Under the pieces are notes generated by a model that did no database searches, was not told the DNA's origin, and worked only from the letters and a program-made list of their open reading frames with translations. Of a stretch of 48,670 nt of DNA, positions 17,447-25,245 are shown in pieces. Numbering within the stretch: the stretch's first letter is position 1; every line of letters starts with the position of its first letter. The stretch lies in NCBI GenBank assembly GCA_964404765.1, contig CAYOLL010000028.1, positions 1 through 48,670 on the forward strand, in the 5' to 3' direction. Made by a program: the position numbers and the translations under genes. Origin of the DNA: CAYOLL01 sp964404765 [NCBI: uncultured Gemmatimonadota bacterium]. GTDB taxonomy: Bacteria; 4572-55.

Positions 17447-17752
17447 ATGGATATTTATTTTTACCACAGAGGGATTACCTTTGTGTGGGATGAGAATAAG
17501 GCGCGTCAGAATCGGAAAAAGCATCACATTGACTTTGAAAGAGCTGCGCAGGCTTTTTTCGATCCCTTTATGCGTTTTGTGGACGCAACGCGCTCGCAGG
17601 AAGAACGTGATGCCATTATCGGCAAAGCGGAAAATCAGCAAATGCTGTTTGTGGTGAACATTCAGTTTCAGGACGATTTGATTCGATTAATTTCGGCGCG
17701 TCCCGTATCCAAAATTGAGGAGGCTTATTACTATGAAACCTTCCGAGCTTAA
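17447..17752 (+). CDS. BrnT-family toxin (cassette A)
   Basis: The protein has 101 residues. Its landmarks are FVWDENKARQNRKKHHIDF, AQAFFDPF, and the C-terminal LIRLISARPVSKIEEAYY, which match the BrnT ribonuclease toxins (DUF497): the W-D-x-x-K-A-x-x-N-x-x-K-H start and the IISAR end. A GAGGAG site lies 10 bases upstream of the ATG. It overlaps the antitoxin gene that follows, the normal toxin-first order of brnTA. It lies between glnS and the second glnS-end repeat. Confidence 0.87.
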   Translation: MDIYFYHRGITFVWDENKARQNRKKHHIDFERAAQAFFDPFMRFVDATRSQEERDAIIGKAENQQMLFVVNIQFQDDLIRLISARPVSKIEEAYYYETFRA

Positions 17753-18011
17753 AAAACGACTGCGAGCGGATCGCCCTGCATCCGTTGTCGGCGTGCGTAT
17801 GCCCGACGATGTGATTGACGACCTCAAGCGAGTAGCTGCTTTTCTAAATCTGCCGGGTGTGGAGGCTCTGATAGGTCATTATGTGGGCAAATGCTTGCGC
17901 GAGGATTTGGAGCGTTTGGAAACATTGCCTACCCATGCCTTTATTGACAGTCTGAAGCGTCATGGCGTGCCGGAAACGGTGATCAATGAGGCCATTGCTG
18001 AAGTTGTTTAA
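17733..18011 (+). CDS. Antitoxin partner of the BrnT-like toxin (cassette A)
   Basis: The protein has 92 residues from ATG 17733, which has GAGGAGG nine bases upstream inside the toxin gene. The core, VVGVRMPDDVIDDLKRVAAF, followed by EALIGHYVGKCLREDLERL, fits a ribbon-helix-helix antitoxin of the type paired with DUF497 toxins. A C-terminal extension (HAFIDSLKRHGVPETVINEA) follows. It stops 10 bp before the second glnS-end repeat. Confidence 0.75.
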   Translation: MKPSELKKRLRADRPASVVGVRMPDDVIDDLKRVAAFLNLPGVEALIGHYVGKCLREDLERLETLPTHAFIDSLKRHGVPETVINEAIAEVV

Positions 18012-18021
18012 TGTTTAATGC

Positions 18022-18104
18022 CCACAACGCCCGGTAAACCGGTCTTTAACCGCACGGTGGATTTGAAAGACTCGTGGGGGAAGATGGAGAAGAAGCAGGG
18101 TTGA
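18022..18104 (+). repeat. glnS 3'-end repeat, copy 2
   Basis: These 83 bp match the last 83 bp of glnS and still encode [20 protein letters not shown] and the MEKKQG end with its stop. The 5' part of the full 118-bp unit is missing. The copy shares D (not E) in TVDLK with copies 4 and 5, and D in the same place with copy 3. Confidence 0.9.
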
Positions 18105-18112
18105 AATGGAGT

Positions 18113-18132
18113 GCAAAATTTTAATTTTGCAT
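18113..18132. repeat. AT-rich palindrome upstream of cassette B
   Basis: TGCAAAAT and ATTTTGCA flank four bases. The palindrome lies 35 bp before the antitoxin start. It is a possible operator for the antitoxin that follows, judged by position and symmetry only. Confidence 0.4.
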
Positions 18133-18167
18133 AAGAAAAAATCAATGTTCACGTTGGAGGACGTTAT

Positions 18168-18437
18168 ATGGAAAATCTGATATTGAACATGCCGCCCATC
18201 CAATTCAAGGAGTTGGTGCGACAAAACGTGCATGACATTTTGGAGGAAGATGTGGACTTCCTGCAAACGCTGTTAAAACTGCGTCCGAAAAAAGCGTCGA
18301 GGATAAAAAAACCGACTGCCGGTAAGGACGGCTTTTATCGCACAACGACGCCGCACCCGGTTATGGGACAGATTAAAATTTTATATGATCCCATTGAACC
18401 TCTGTCTGAAGACGAATGGCCGCAGGAGGAAGATTAA
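18168..18437 (+). CDS. Small antitoxin-like protein preceding a PIN toxin (cassette B)
   Basis: The protein has 89 residues with a GGAGG site 9 bases upstream. The N-terminal part is helical (FKELVRQNVHDILEEDVDFL) and the C-terminal part ends in GQIKILYDPIEPLSEDEWPQ. This layout resembles DUF2281-type antitoxins, whose tails read IWMADDFDEPLEDF. The gene directly precedes a PIN-domain toxin, with its stop adjacent to the toxin ATG. Partnership is therefore likely; the family name is tentative. Confidence 0.6.
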   Translation: MENLILNMPPIQFKELVRQNVHDILEEDVDFLQTLLKLRPKKASRIKKPTAGKDGFYRTTTPHPVMGQIKILYDPIEPLSEDEWPQEED

Positions 18438-18815
18438 ATGCTGTTGGATACTTGTGCGCTGCTATGGCTGGCCGATGGGAATGCGCGTTTGAAACCGTCG
18501 GTGCATGATCGTATTCGACAATCCCCATACGTGTATGTTTCCGCCATTAGCGGCTTTGAAATCGGACACAAATATCGCACGGGCAAGCTGAAATTACCGT
18601 CCGAACCAGAAGTGTGGTTTGAAACTGTCCTTACGCATCACAAGTTGACGGTTGTTCCGTTGACCATTCCGATATGCCTGGCGGCGACGGCTTTACCCAT
18701 GTTTCACAAAGACCCGGCAGATCGATTCATTATTGCGACGGCTAAGTTGCATCAATGGCCGATTGTCACCGCCGATCCAAAATTCAAAGACTACGGCGTG
18801 GAGATTGTTTTTTGA
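18438..18815 (+). CDS. PIN-domain VapC-type toxin (cassette B)
   Basis: This is a 125-residue ribonuclease toxin. PIN acidic residues are visible in MLLDTCALLWL (Asp4), SAISGFEIGHKYRTGKL (Glu), KDPADRFIIATAKL (Asp) and IVTADPKFKDYGV (Asp). Together these make a full four-carboxylate metal site. It is closest to the PIN subgroup whose proteins end in T-x-D-x-x-F-x-x-Y. It follows its presumed antitoxin with no gap and ends 18 bp before repeat copy 3. Confidence 0.9.
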   Translation: MLLDTCALLWLADGNARLKPSVHDRIRQSPYVYVSAISGFEIGHKYRTGKLKLPSEPEVWFETVLTHHKLTVVPLTIPICLAATALPMFHKDPADRFIIATAKLHQWPIVTADPKFKDYGVEIVF

Positions 18816-18833
18816 TTGGACGCCGCCGCATAG

Positions 18834-18951
18834 ATTCCTGCGTCAGGGCTACTTCTGCGTGGACCCGGACACGACGCCGGGCAAGCCGGTCTTTAACCGC
18901 CCGGTGGATTTGAAAGACTCGTGGGGGAAGATGGAGAAGAAGCAGGGTTGA
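18834..18951 (+). repeat. glnS 3'-end repeat, copy 3
   Basis: This is a complete 118-bp copy from ATTCCTGCGTCAGGGCTAC to the TGA, in frame and without indels against glnS. It encodes [20 protein letters not shown] and [18 protein letters not shown], so it differs from the live gene by two residues and several silent bases. Confidence 0.92.
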
Positions 18952-18973
18952 ACTTGAAAATCCGGTTAACCCC

Positions 18974-19222
18974 ATGACCAAAAATCCCAAGTTGAATTAC
19001 TTTGAAAAGGAAGATATTTTGCACATCCTGATTTCCGCCGAGCCGGAAGCGAACAGCATCGAACTCAGCCCCGGCGTTACGGTTGAGCTCAACGCCGTCG
19101 GCGAGATCATTGGCGTGGAAATTCTGAACGCCAGCCGATTTTTGCGGGATTTTGTGCTGGAAAGCGTGCAGGGGAAATTGCTGGCCTTGACGCAGCAGCC
19201 CGCTCTGGCCGGAGCGGTTTGA
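18974..19222 (+). CDS. DUF2283 family protein (cassette C)
   Basis: The protein has 82 residues. YFEKEDILHILIS, then IELSPGVTVELNAVGEIIGV and EILNAS form the DUF2283 pattern (D-x-L-Y-I near the start, then V-x-L-D-x-x-G-x-I-x-G-I-E-I-x-x-A). DUF2283 genes usually sit next to DUF4258-type or other toxin genes and are thought to be antitoxins. Here it stands alone between two glnS-end repeats, so its toxin is missing or it works alone. Confidence 0.8.
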   Translation: MTKNPKLNYFEKEDILHILISAEPEANSIELSPGVTVELNAVGEIIGVEILNASRFLRDFVLESVQGKLLALTQQPALAGAV

Positions 19223-19235
19223 TTGCCGGAAGATA

Positions 19236-19352
19236 TCCTGCGTCAGGGCTACTTCTGCGTGGACCCGGACACAACGCCGGGGAAGCCTGTATTTAATCGC
19301 ACCGTGGATTTGAAAGATTCGTGGGGGGAAGATGGAGAAGAAACAGGGTTGA
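19236..19352 (+). repeat. glnS 3'-end repeat, copy 4
   Basis: This 117-bp copy carries one extra G in the GTGGGGGGAAG run, which shifts the last codons ([11 protein letters not shown] in place of [11 protein letters not shown]). It starts at TCCTGCGTCAGGGCTAC. The damage contrasts with the intact copy 3. Confidence 0.9.
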
Positions 19353-19406
19353 AGCAACTTTCCGGAAAAGGTATCGTAATGCCGCTCCATCTTTATTCGG
19401 ACATTT

Positions 19407-19625
19407 ATGTGTCAGGCTCGGTTCCAACAGTGGCGACCACATCACCACGGTGTGCTTAAATATCTCGTGCGCAATCCGGCCGTGTTGACGGAACTGCGCC
19501 GGTTGCGCCCAGGTAAATGGAAAAAGGTTATCAAGCAAGGAAATTCCGGTGAAGCTCATTATTTTGAGCATGAATCCGGTCATGTGGCCGGTGTCAAATT
19601 TTTTCCGAGGATTAAGATTGTATGA
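19407..19625 (+). CDS. Unrecognised small protein, first gene of cassette D
   Basis: The protein is at most 72 residues ([20 protein letters not shown], then [20 protein letters not shown]). It is basic, with no family I recognise. No ribosome-binding site is evident before the ATG at 19407, and the first 15 residues may not be real. A start nearer 19450 is possible. Its stop overlaps the start of the following gene (TATGA), so the two are coupled as in toxin-antitoxin pairs. By analogy with the other cassettes it may be a toxin or antitoxin; that is inference. Confidence 0.5.
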   Translation: MCQARFQQWRPHHHGVLKYLVRNPAVLTELRRLRPGKWKKVIKQGNSGEAHYFEHESGHVAGVKFFPRIKIV

Positions 19626-19978
19626 CCCAACATTTTTGGCCAATTACGTTGTCGGAAGCCAACGGCGGACAACGCGAACAACTGGAGTTATTCGCCCTGG
19701 TTAACCTGGGGCTGGCCCAATCGTTAGCCAGCGGCGTCCTGAGCGTAACCGAGGCTATTCAGCGCTTTTATCATGCCGACAATTGTTTGTATGTCCGCAA
19801 ACAATTGCGCAGCAAGGACGCAGATGCCATCATGAGTCACGGTGTGCAACTGCCCGATTTGTTCGATGCCCTGTCACCGGACGAAGCGCGGCGTGAATTC
19901 TATCACGAGTTGGAAAAAATTCGCCTCCTGTGCCTGACGATTCTGGAAAAAACGCATGCCGCACGGGTTGCGGCTTGA
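19622..19978 (+). CDS. Unrecognised helical protein, second gene of cassette D
   Basis: The protein has 118 residues ([20 protein letters not shown], then ALVNLGLAQSLASGVLSVTE, then QFYHELEKIRLLCLTILEK-like helices near the end). It is predicted to be all alpha. I cannot name a family. It overlaps the preceding gene by four bases and runs into repeat copy 5. It is probably the partner of the preceding protein, and together they form the distal cassette of the array. Confidence 0.6.
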   Translation: MTQHFWPITLSEANGGQREQLELFALVNLGLAQSLASGVLSVTEAIQRFYHADNCLYVRKQLRSKDADAIMSHGVQLPDLFDALSPDEARREFYHELEKIRLLCLTILEKTHAARVAA

Positions 19979-20050
19979 AGCCGGACACGGCGTTGGACAA
20001 ACCGGACTTTAACCGCACCGTGGATTTGAAAGGCTCGTGGGGGGAAGATA
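19978..20050 (+). repeat. glnS 3'-end repeat, copy 5 (degenerate)
   Basis: GCCGGACACGGCGTTGGACA and what follows align to the glnS unit ([20 protein letters not shown] in the glnS frame), ending at GGGGGGAAGAT. Both ends are eroded and the terminal MEKKQG codons are missing. It is the copy farthest from glnS and the most decayed. Confidence 0.8.
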
Positions 20051-20144
20051 ACCCTAATCTTTTTTGTCTTGGCAATGCTATCGACTTTATAATGCGTAAT
20101 TCGGGCATAACTTTCAAGCGTCGTAGTTTTTATCGGAAAATCGC

Positions 20145-20173
20145 TTGACTCTCATCACCAAAAAATCTATACT
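20145..20173 (+). promoter_or_regulatory. Sigma-70-type promoter
   Basis: TTGACT (20145-20150) and TATACT (20168-20173) are separated by exactly 17 bases. The promoter lies about 85 bp before the S4-domain gene, just after the last glnS-end repeat. It probably drives the S4/pdxA/methyltransferase group. Confidence 0.8.
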
Positions 20174-20257
20174 TGATAAGCTAATTGAGAGTAAAGAGTA
20201 CGATTTACTGGCCTGACAATGTTTGTAGAATTTTTAGTTGAAATTAACGAATGCGCT

Positions 20258-20536
20258 ATGCGTTTAGATAAATTTTTACAACTTAGCCGGCTGATTAAGC
20301 AGCGTTCTTTAGCAAAAGAAGCCTGTGAGCGCGAATTAGTAACGGTGAATGGAATGGTGTCCAAGCCAAGCCGCGAGCTAACCGTGGGTCAACGGGTGCG
20401 CATCCGCTATGCGCGTAAACTGCTTGAAGTGGAAGTGCTGCTTCTCCCGTCCGGCAATATGTCAAAAAAATTAGCGCCGGACTTATACCGTGTCTTGACA
20501 GAGGAAACGCTGGAGGTTGACCCGTGGAACGGTTGA
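20258..20536 (+). CDS. S4-domain RNA-binding protein (RqcP/HslR-like)
   Basis: The protein has 92 residues, starting at ATG 20258 (MRLDKFLQLSRLIKQRSLAK). It is almost wholly one S4 domain (VTVNGMVSKPSRELTVGQRVRI). Small stand-alone S4 proteins of this kind bind ribosomal RNA or peptidyl-tRNA complexes and take part in ribosome quality control (RqcP) or heat-shock recovery (HslR). Which applies here is not certain. It overlaps pdxA by 13 bases. Confidence 0.85.
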   Translation: MRLDKFLQLSRLIKQRSLAKEACERELVTVNGMVSKPSRELTVGQRVRIRYARKLLEVEVLLLPSGNMSKKLAPDLYRVLTEETLEVDPWNG

Positions 20537-21552
20537 ATAAGGACAAGCCGACCCTGGCTATTACGCTTGGCGATCCGTCCGGGATCGGTCCGGAAGTGAC
20601 GGTTAAGGCGTTACAACATCCGGATTTAGTCAAAAACTTTCACCCGATTGTCGTGGGTCATCGGCCTTCGTTTCTGGGGGCAATACAGCGCTGGGGACAA
20701 CAGTTTAAGCAGACGGCCCCGGACGAGTTTCAGATTCGCCGGTTTAAAGTGCAATATGTGGAGGTTGCCTCGGAAATTACCGCAGAAGTTCCGATTGGCC
20801 AGACTTCCAAAGAGGGCGGCATCATTGCCGCCGCTGCGCTGCGGGAGGCCGGAACGCTGGCGTTGCAAGGCCTGGTGGATGCGGTTGTCACATCGCCGGT
20901 CAACAAGGAAGCCTTGCATCGGGTTGGACTTACCTATCCCGGTCAAACCGAGTTCTTGGCAGAACTGGCCGGCACGCCGGTTTTTGCCATGATGCTGGTC
21001 GGGCATAAAATTCGGGTGGTGATGGTTACGACGCATATTCCGTTGGCCAAAGTAGCCAAAAGCCTGACGCCTGCGGCAATTGTCGAAAAAATTGAAGTCA
21101 CATACTTAGCTTTAAAGCATTTGTTTGGTATTGCCGCGCCGCGTATTGCCGTCTGCGCGCTTAATCCCCATGCCGGTGACGGCGGCTGTTTTGGCAATGA
21201 AGAGGCGACAATTATCGAACCGGCCATTGCCATCGTCCGGCGCAAAGGTATAAACGCCGTAGGCCCGCTGCCGGCGGACTCACTTTTTCCGCGTATGCTC
21301 AAAGGTGAGTTTGATGCGGCGGTGGCCATGTATCACGATCAAGGTATTATTCCGGTTAAGTTGGAGTCATTTGGGCGTGGCGTCAATATCACGTTAGGTC
21401 TGCCGTTCATTCGCACCTCGGTTGATCACGGCACAGCGTATGACATTGCCGGGCAGGGTCAGGCGGACGCGGACAGCATGATTGAAGCCATTCACATGGC
21501 CTGTGATCTGGTTCAAAAAAAGAAAAAAATCGATTATAACCCTCAAGGTTAG
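20524..21552 (+). CDS. pdxA: 4-hydroxythreonine-4-phosphate dehydrogenase
   Basis: It catalyses the NAD-dependent oxidation in the deoxyxylulose-5-phosphate-dependent route to pyridoxal 5'-phosphate. The motifs are ITLGDPSGIGPEVTVKAL at the N-terminus, VTSPVNKEALHR, YPGQTEFLAEL (metal-binding His is in the nearby THIPLA stretch), LNPHAGDGG and MYHDQGIIPVK. The length (342) is normal. It starts at a GTG at 20524 inside the S4 gene, so translation is coupled. Confidence 0.93.
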   Translation: MERLNKDKPTLAITLGDPSGIGPEVTVKALQHPDLVKNFHPIVVGHRPSFLGAIQRWGQQFKQTAPDEFQIRRFKVQYVEVASEITAEVPIGQTSKEGGIIAAAALREAGTLALQGLVDAVVTSPVNKEALHRVGLTYPGQTEFLAELAGTPVFAMMLVGHKIRVVMVTTHIPLAKVAKSLTPAAIVEKIEVTYLALKHLFGIAAPRIAVCALNPHAGDGGCFGNEEATIIEPAIAIVRRKGINAVGPLPADSLFPRMLKGEFDAAVAMYHDQGIIPVKLESFGRGVNITLGLPFIRTSVDHGTAYDIAGQGQADADSMIEAIHMACDLVQKKKKIDYNPQG

Positions 21553-21561
21553 GAGGTTTTT

Positions 21562-22326
21562 GTGCTATTTAAGAACATAAAAGACAACACGCCCTACCAA
21601 GCCATTGCTTTTATTTATACGGAAGTAATGCGTCATGTAGATTATGTGATGTGGGGCGATTATATTGAGGAAGTTTTTCAACATTATGATCATGAACCGG
21701 AGCATGTGCTGGAGATGGCGTGCGGCGTAGGGACATTGGCGGCTTATCTGGCTGACAAAGGCTACCACATTCACGCGGTTGACAACTCCGAACTCATGAT
21801 CAAACTGGCGAAAGAGACCAATACATCCCCACGGGTTGACTTTGAAGTGGGCGACATGCGCACCTATCGCTCCGAACAGAAATTCGATACGATCCTGTGT
21901 CTTTACGACAGCATCAACTACATGGAAGATCAGGAACAATTGGAGCAAGCGCTGGCTGCGCTGGGAAAATGTTTAAAACCAAACGGACTGATGATTTTCG
22001 ACATTACGACCGAGTATAACTCCCTGACCTATTTTAACAATAAGCAGGAGACGGAAGAGGCCGCCGACTTTCTTTATTGGCGACGCAGCAAATATACCCG
22101 CAGGGATCGTCTCCAAACCAATGAGTTTACTATTTTTTTGAAGGATGGCGAGCTATATCGTCGATACTATGAAAAGCATGATCAGCGGATTTTTTCCCAC
22201 GCTGCTGTGAAAAGGGCAATTAAAAATAGCGGATTGCAGTGGATTGGGCACTTTCATGAGTTTTCACTCGACCTGCCTATTAAAGAGTCCCTGCGCATCC
22301 ATTTCGTCGTGCGCCGGTCAGAATAA
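21562..22326 (+). CDS. Class I SAM-dependent methyltransferase
   Basis: The protein has 254 residues and starts at GTG 21562 behind AGGAGG. Motif I is VLEMACGVGTLAAYLA, motif II is VDFEVGDMRTYR and motif IV is FDTILCLYDSINYM. The C-terminal half carries an extra beta-rich cap, as in small-molecule methyltransferases related to CcoM/ubiE-like families. The substrate is unknown. It follows pdxA by 9 bp. Confidence 0.85.
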   Translation: MLFKNIKDNTPYQAIAFIYTEVMRHVDYVMWGDYIEEVFQHYDHEPEHVLEMACGVGTLAAYLADKGYHIHAVDNSELMIKLAKETNTSPRVDFEVGDMRTYRSEQKFDTILCLYDSINYMEDQEQLEQALAALGKCLKPNGLMIFDITTEYNSLTYFNNKQETEEAADFLYWRRSKYTRRDRLQTNEFTIFLKDGELYRRYYEKHDQRIFSHAAVKRAIKNSGLQWIGHFHEFSLDLPIKESLRIHFVVRRSE

Positions 22327-22412
22327 CATTGCGCGGGCATTTTGCCGGTGTGGCATGCTTTATAAATACATCCTGACACTTGTTTTGAAACCAATTGGAT
22401 ATTGCTAACCTC

Positions 22413-23240
22413 ATGTCCTCAAATCTTGCAAAACGTCTATTGGTAGCGCTGGCGGCTATTCCGCTTATTCTATTAATTACCTGGCAGGGCGCGTACTTAT
22501 TCCTCGCCTTTGTACTCTTGATTTGTGTGCTGGCGCTATGGGAATTTGCAAAAATATGCCAGGCGAAAAGTGTCGTAATTTTTACGCCGGTGGGCTACAT
22601 TTGCGGGACGGCATTGCTTGTGGCATTTTATTTTTGGCATGACCGCGCCACGACTGCGCTTTTGCTGGTAATGGCCACTGCTATTTTCACCCGGGAGCTG
22701 CTGCGATTGAGCCCGATGGGTGGGATAGAGCGGGTGGCCTTCAGTTTTTTTGGCACATTTTACGCGTTTTTTCTGATGGGTCATGCCATCTTGTTGCGTG
22801 AGCTGCCCCAATTGGTCGACCAGCCTTATGGACGGGGGATGGGCTTCATCTTTCTGGCTTTTATTCCCACCTGGACCGGCGACACCGCCGCGTACGGCTT
22901 TGGTTCAAAACTGGGCCGCCATAAATTATGCCCGCCCATTTCGCCCGGAAAATCTGTGGAAGGCGCATTTTTTGGCATTCTTTTTTCAATGCTTGCCGGT
23001 ATTGTGCTAAAATTGTTGTACGCCGACTATTTAAGCTATGGACAGGCCGCGGTATTGGGTGGTTTGCTAGGCGTCGTCGCGATTGTCGGCGACTTGATTG
23101 AGTCTTTGTTTAAACGGGACGCCGGTGTGAAAGATTCATCGGCGCTATTGCCGGGGCATGGCGGAATATTGGATCGCTTTGACGCCTCCTTTTTAACGCT
23201 GCCTGCAACCTATTACTTCTTGCGCTATGTTGTTTTTTAG
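22413..23240 (+). CDS. cdsA: Phosphatidate cytidylyltransferase
   Basis: It makes CDP-diacylglycerol from phosphatidate and CTP at the inner membrane, the branch point of phospholipid synthesis. It has about eight transmembrane helices. The C-terminal CDS signature is complete: SLFKRDAGVKDSSALLPGHG followed by GILDRFD. The length (275) is normal. I chose the ATG at 22413 (MSSNLAKRLLVALAAIPLIL); an upstream TTG at 22395 is less likely. Confidence 0.93.
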   Translation: MSSNLAKRLLVALAAIPLILLITWQGAYLFLAFVLLICVLALWEFAKICQAKSVVIFTPVGYICGTALLVAFYFWHDRATTALLLVMATAIFTRELLRLSPMGGIERVAFSFFGTFYAFFLMGHAILLRELPQLVDQPYGRGMGFIFLAFIPTWTGDTAAYGFGSKLGRHKLCPPISPGKSVEGAFFGILFSMLAGIVLKLLYADYLSYGQAAVLGGLLGVVAIVGDLIESLFKRDAGVKDSSALLPGHGGILDRFDASFLTLPATYYFLRYVVF

Positions 23241-23268
23241 TCTTCAAAAAGTATAACTACCAAACCTT

Positions 23269-24207
23269 ATGCCAATATTAGAAATAGAAAATCTTACCAA
23301 ATCGTTTCGTCCGGATTTTTGGGCCCGCTTAGTTCATGCGCTAAAAGGGATCAACCTCCAAATTGAGGAGAACGAAATATTTGGCTATCTGGGTCCCAAT
23401 GGCGCGGGTAAAACCACCACAATTAAAGCGATACTGGGCCTGATTCAGCCCACGTCCGGCCAAATCAAGATGTTTGGCAAGCCGGCTTCAGCCATTGAGT
23501 TAAAGCAGAATATCGGTTATCTGCCGGAAAATCCCTATTTTTACACCTATCTGACCGGTTATGAAATCCTCGATTTTTATGCTCAACTTTTTGACATACC
23601 GGCGAAAGAACGGCGTGAGCGCGCCCTCAAGCTTTTGGAAACCGTCGGCATGAGTCAGGCCAAAGATCGGCTATTGCGCAATGTTTCTAAAGGCATGCTG
23701 CAACGAATCGGCATAGCTCAGGCGTTGATTAATGACCCCAAGCTGGTGATCCTGGATGAACCTATGTCCGGCCTGGACCCGATTGGTCGCAAAGAAGTGC
23801 GCGACATTATATTGCGACTAAAAGATGAAGGGAAGACAATCTTTTTCAGTTCACATATTCTGTCCGACGTAGAAATGATCTGTGACCGCGTAGCGATTGT
23901 TTCGAGTGGCAAAGTTGTCAGTTTGGGTAATATTGAAGAAATGCTAACTACATCTGTAACGACCGTCGATATCCGGGTTAAAGGATTACCGAAAGACGGC
24001 GTGGACGAGCTCCGTGGACACAACTATCGCCTGATTATCAGCAGCGATCAAGTTCTTATCACGGTTGAGCACGAAAATGAAGTGGAAGCATTGCTCGAAC
24101 TCCTTCGCCAGCATCGTGGCAAACTCATTTCTGTAGTGCCGAATAAATTATCGCTGGAAGACCTTTTTATGCGGCAGTTGGCGGAGGTCAAAAAGAATGA
24201 AAATTAA
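23269..24207 (+). CDS. ABC transporter ATP-binding protein
   Basis: This 312-residue ATPase powers the permease encoded next. Walker A is GPNGAGKTTT (about residue 43), the Q-loop is in NIGYLPENPYFY, the signature is NVSKGMLQRIGIAQAL, Walker B is LVILDEPMSGLDP and the switch His is in FFSSHIL. A C-terminal extension of about 90 residues (VTTVDIRVKGLP) resembles the DUF4162-type tail of ABC-2 exporters. It overlaps the permease gene by 11 bp. Confidence 0.93.
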   Translation: MPILEIENLTKSFRPDFWARLVHALKGINLQIEENEIFGYLGPNGAGKTTTIKAILGLIQPTSGQIKMFGKPASAIELKQNIGYLPENPYFYTYLTGYEILDFYAQLFDIPAKERRERALKLLETVGMSQAKDRLLRNVSKGMLQRIGIAQALINDPKLVILDEPMSGLDPIGRKEVRDIILRLKDEGKTIFFSSHILSDVEMICDRVAIVSSGKVVSLGNIEEMLTTSVTTVDIRVKGLPKDGVDELRGHNYRLIISSDQVLITVEHENEVEALLELLRQHRGKLISVVPNKLSLEDLFMRQLAEVKKNEN

Positions 24208-24961
24208 AGCAATTGCTATGAATACTTTTCGCGAAGCGGTGCGGGATCGTGTTTTATACACCCTGCTGATTTTTGGCTTGGTGCTTATTATTGCTTCGGA
24301 GGTGTTGAGCCCCCTGACTTTGGGCCAACAGGAGAAAATCGTGAAGGATGTCGGCCTGGCCAGCATTTCCATTTTTGGTTTGTTGATTATCTTGTTTGTC
24401 GGCACCGGCCTGCTGTATAAAGAATTGGACAAGCGCACGATTTACACCATCTTGTCCAAACCGATCTATCGGTATCAGTTTATTCTGGGTAAATTCTTCG
24501 GGTTGCTGATGACGCTTTTTGTAATTGTTGCGATTTTGACTGGTGGATTTTACCTCTATATGTGGGCGGCGCATCATAATCCCAGTTTAAATTTATTAAA
24601 TGCGATTGGTTTAATTTATATAAAATTAGCGGTTATTACGGCGGTAGCGATTATGTTTTCCGCTTTTAGCTCACCGGCGTTATCGGCTACGTTGACTTTC
24701 ATCGTTTTTTTTGCCGGCCATCTTAGCGCGGATATGAAGGGGTTAGTAACAACAACAACACCGATAGTCGTCAAATGGGCCATAAACTTTTTTTACTATC
24801 TGCTGCCAAATCTGGACTTTTTTGATGTTAAACAGCAGGTCATACATGGCATCGACGTGAGCCGGGACTTCTATTTATTCTCAACACTTTACGGAATTTC
24901 GTACATGGCCGCAGCTTTACTTGTGGCTATTATTGCCTTCGAACAAAAAGACCTCAAATAA
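24197..24961 (+). CDS. ABC-2 type permease
   Basis: This 254-residue membrane protein has six predicted helices (VLYTLLIFGLVLIIASEVL; ISIFGLLIILFVGTGLLY; FFGLLMTLFVIVAILTGG; LAVITAVAIMFSAFSSPALS; LTFIVFFAGHL; GISYMAAALLVAIIAFE). The arrangement DKRTIYTILSKPIYRYQFILG is typical of NosY/Gld-like ABC-2 permeases. It is the partner of the upstream ATPase. The substrate is unknown. Confidence 0.9.
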   Translation: MKIKAIAMNTFREAVRDRVLYTLLIFGLVLIIASEVLSPLTLGQQEKIVKDVGLASISIFGLLIILFVGTGLLYKELDKRTIYTILSKPIYRYQFILGKFFGLLMTLFVIVAILTGGFYLYMWAAHHNPSLNLLNAIGLIYIKLAVITAVAIMFSAFSSPALSATLTFIVFFAGHLSADMKGLVTTTTPIVVKWAINFFYYLLPNLDFFDVKQQVIHGIDVSRDFYLFSTLYGISYMAAALLVAIIAFEQKDLK

Positions 24962-25157
24962 GAACGCAATTCCACTTGTCCTCAAAAGTTCATAAACGCA
25001 AGAGTCGCAAAAGACGCAAGTGACGCAACCGCGTGATGATATTAAAGTTTGTATCACAGCGTCACGTAACGATTTATTTTCCGAAAAATCGGCTATCTTG
25101 CGTCTTTAGCGTCGTTTGCGTTGTTTGCGTTAAGCTTTAGGGATAATTCAGGTTGCT
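24962..25157. other. Intergenic stretch with inverted ACGCAA/TTGCGT words
   Basis: After the permease stop, short words such as GACGCAAGTGACGCAACC recur, and their complements (TTGCGTCTTTAGCGTCGTTT) occur about 100 bp later. The arms pair only loosely. It looks like a decayed intergenic repeat rather than a gene or clear terminator. Confidence 0.5.
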
Positions 25158-25245
25158 GATAATCAGCGGCTTATCTTTAGCGGGCATCAAATGCGGAAGC
25201 AATTTTACTGGTTGACAATCAGCGGCCTTATCTTTAGCGGGGCAT
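25158..25245 (+). repeat. Imperfect direct repeat spanning a gene start
   Basis: GATAATCAGCGGCTTATC and following bases (25158-25187) recur at 25214-25245 as GACAATCAGCGGCCTTATC with two one-base insertions. The second copy encodes the start of the signal-anchor helix (TISGLIFSG) of the next gene; the first lies just upstream of its ATG. It suggests a small tandem duplication moved or remade the start of this gene. Confidence 0.7.
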
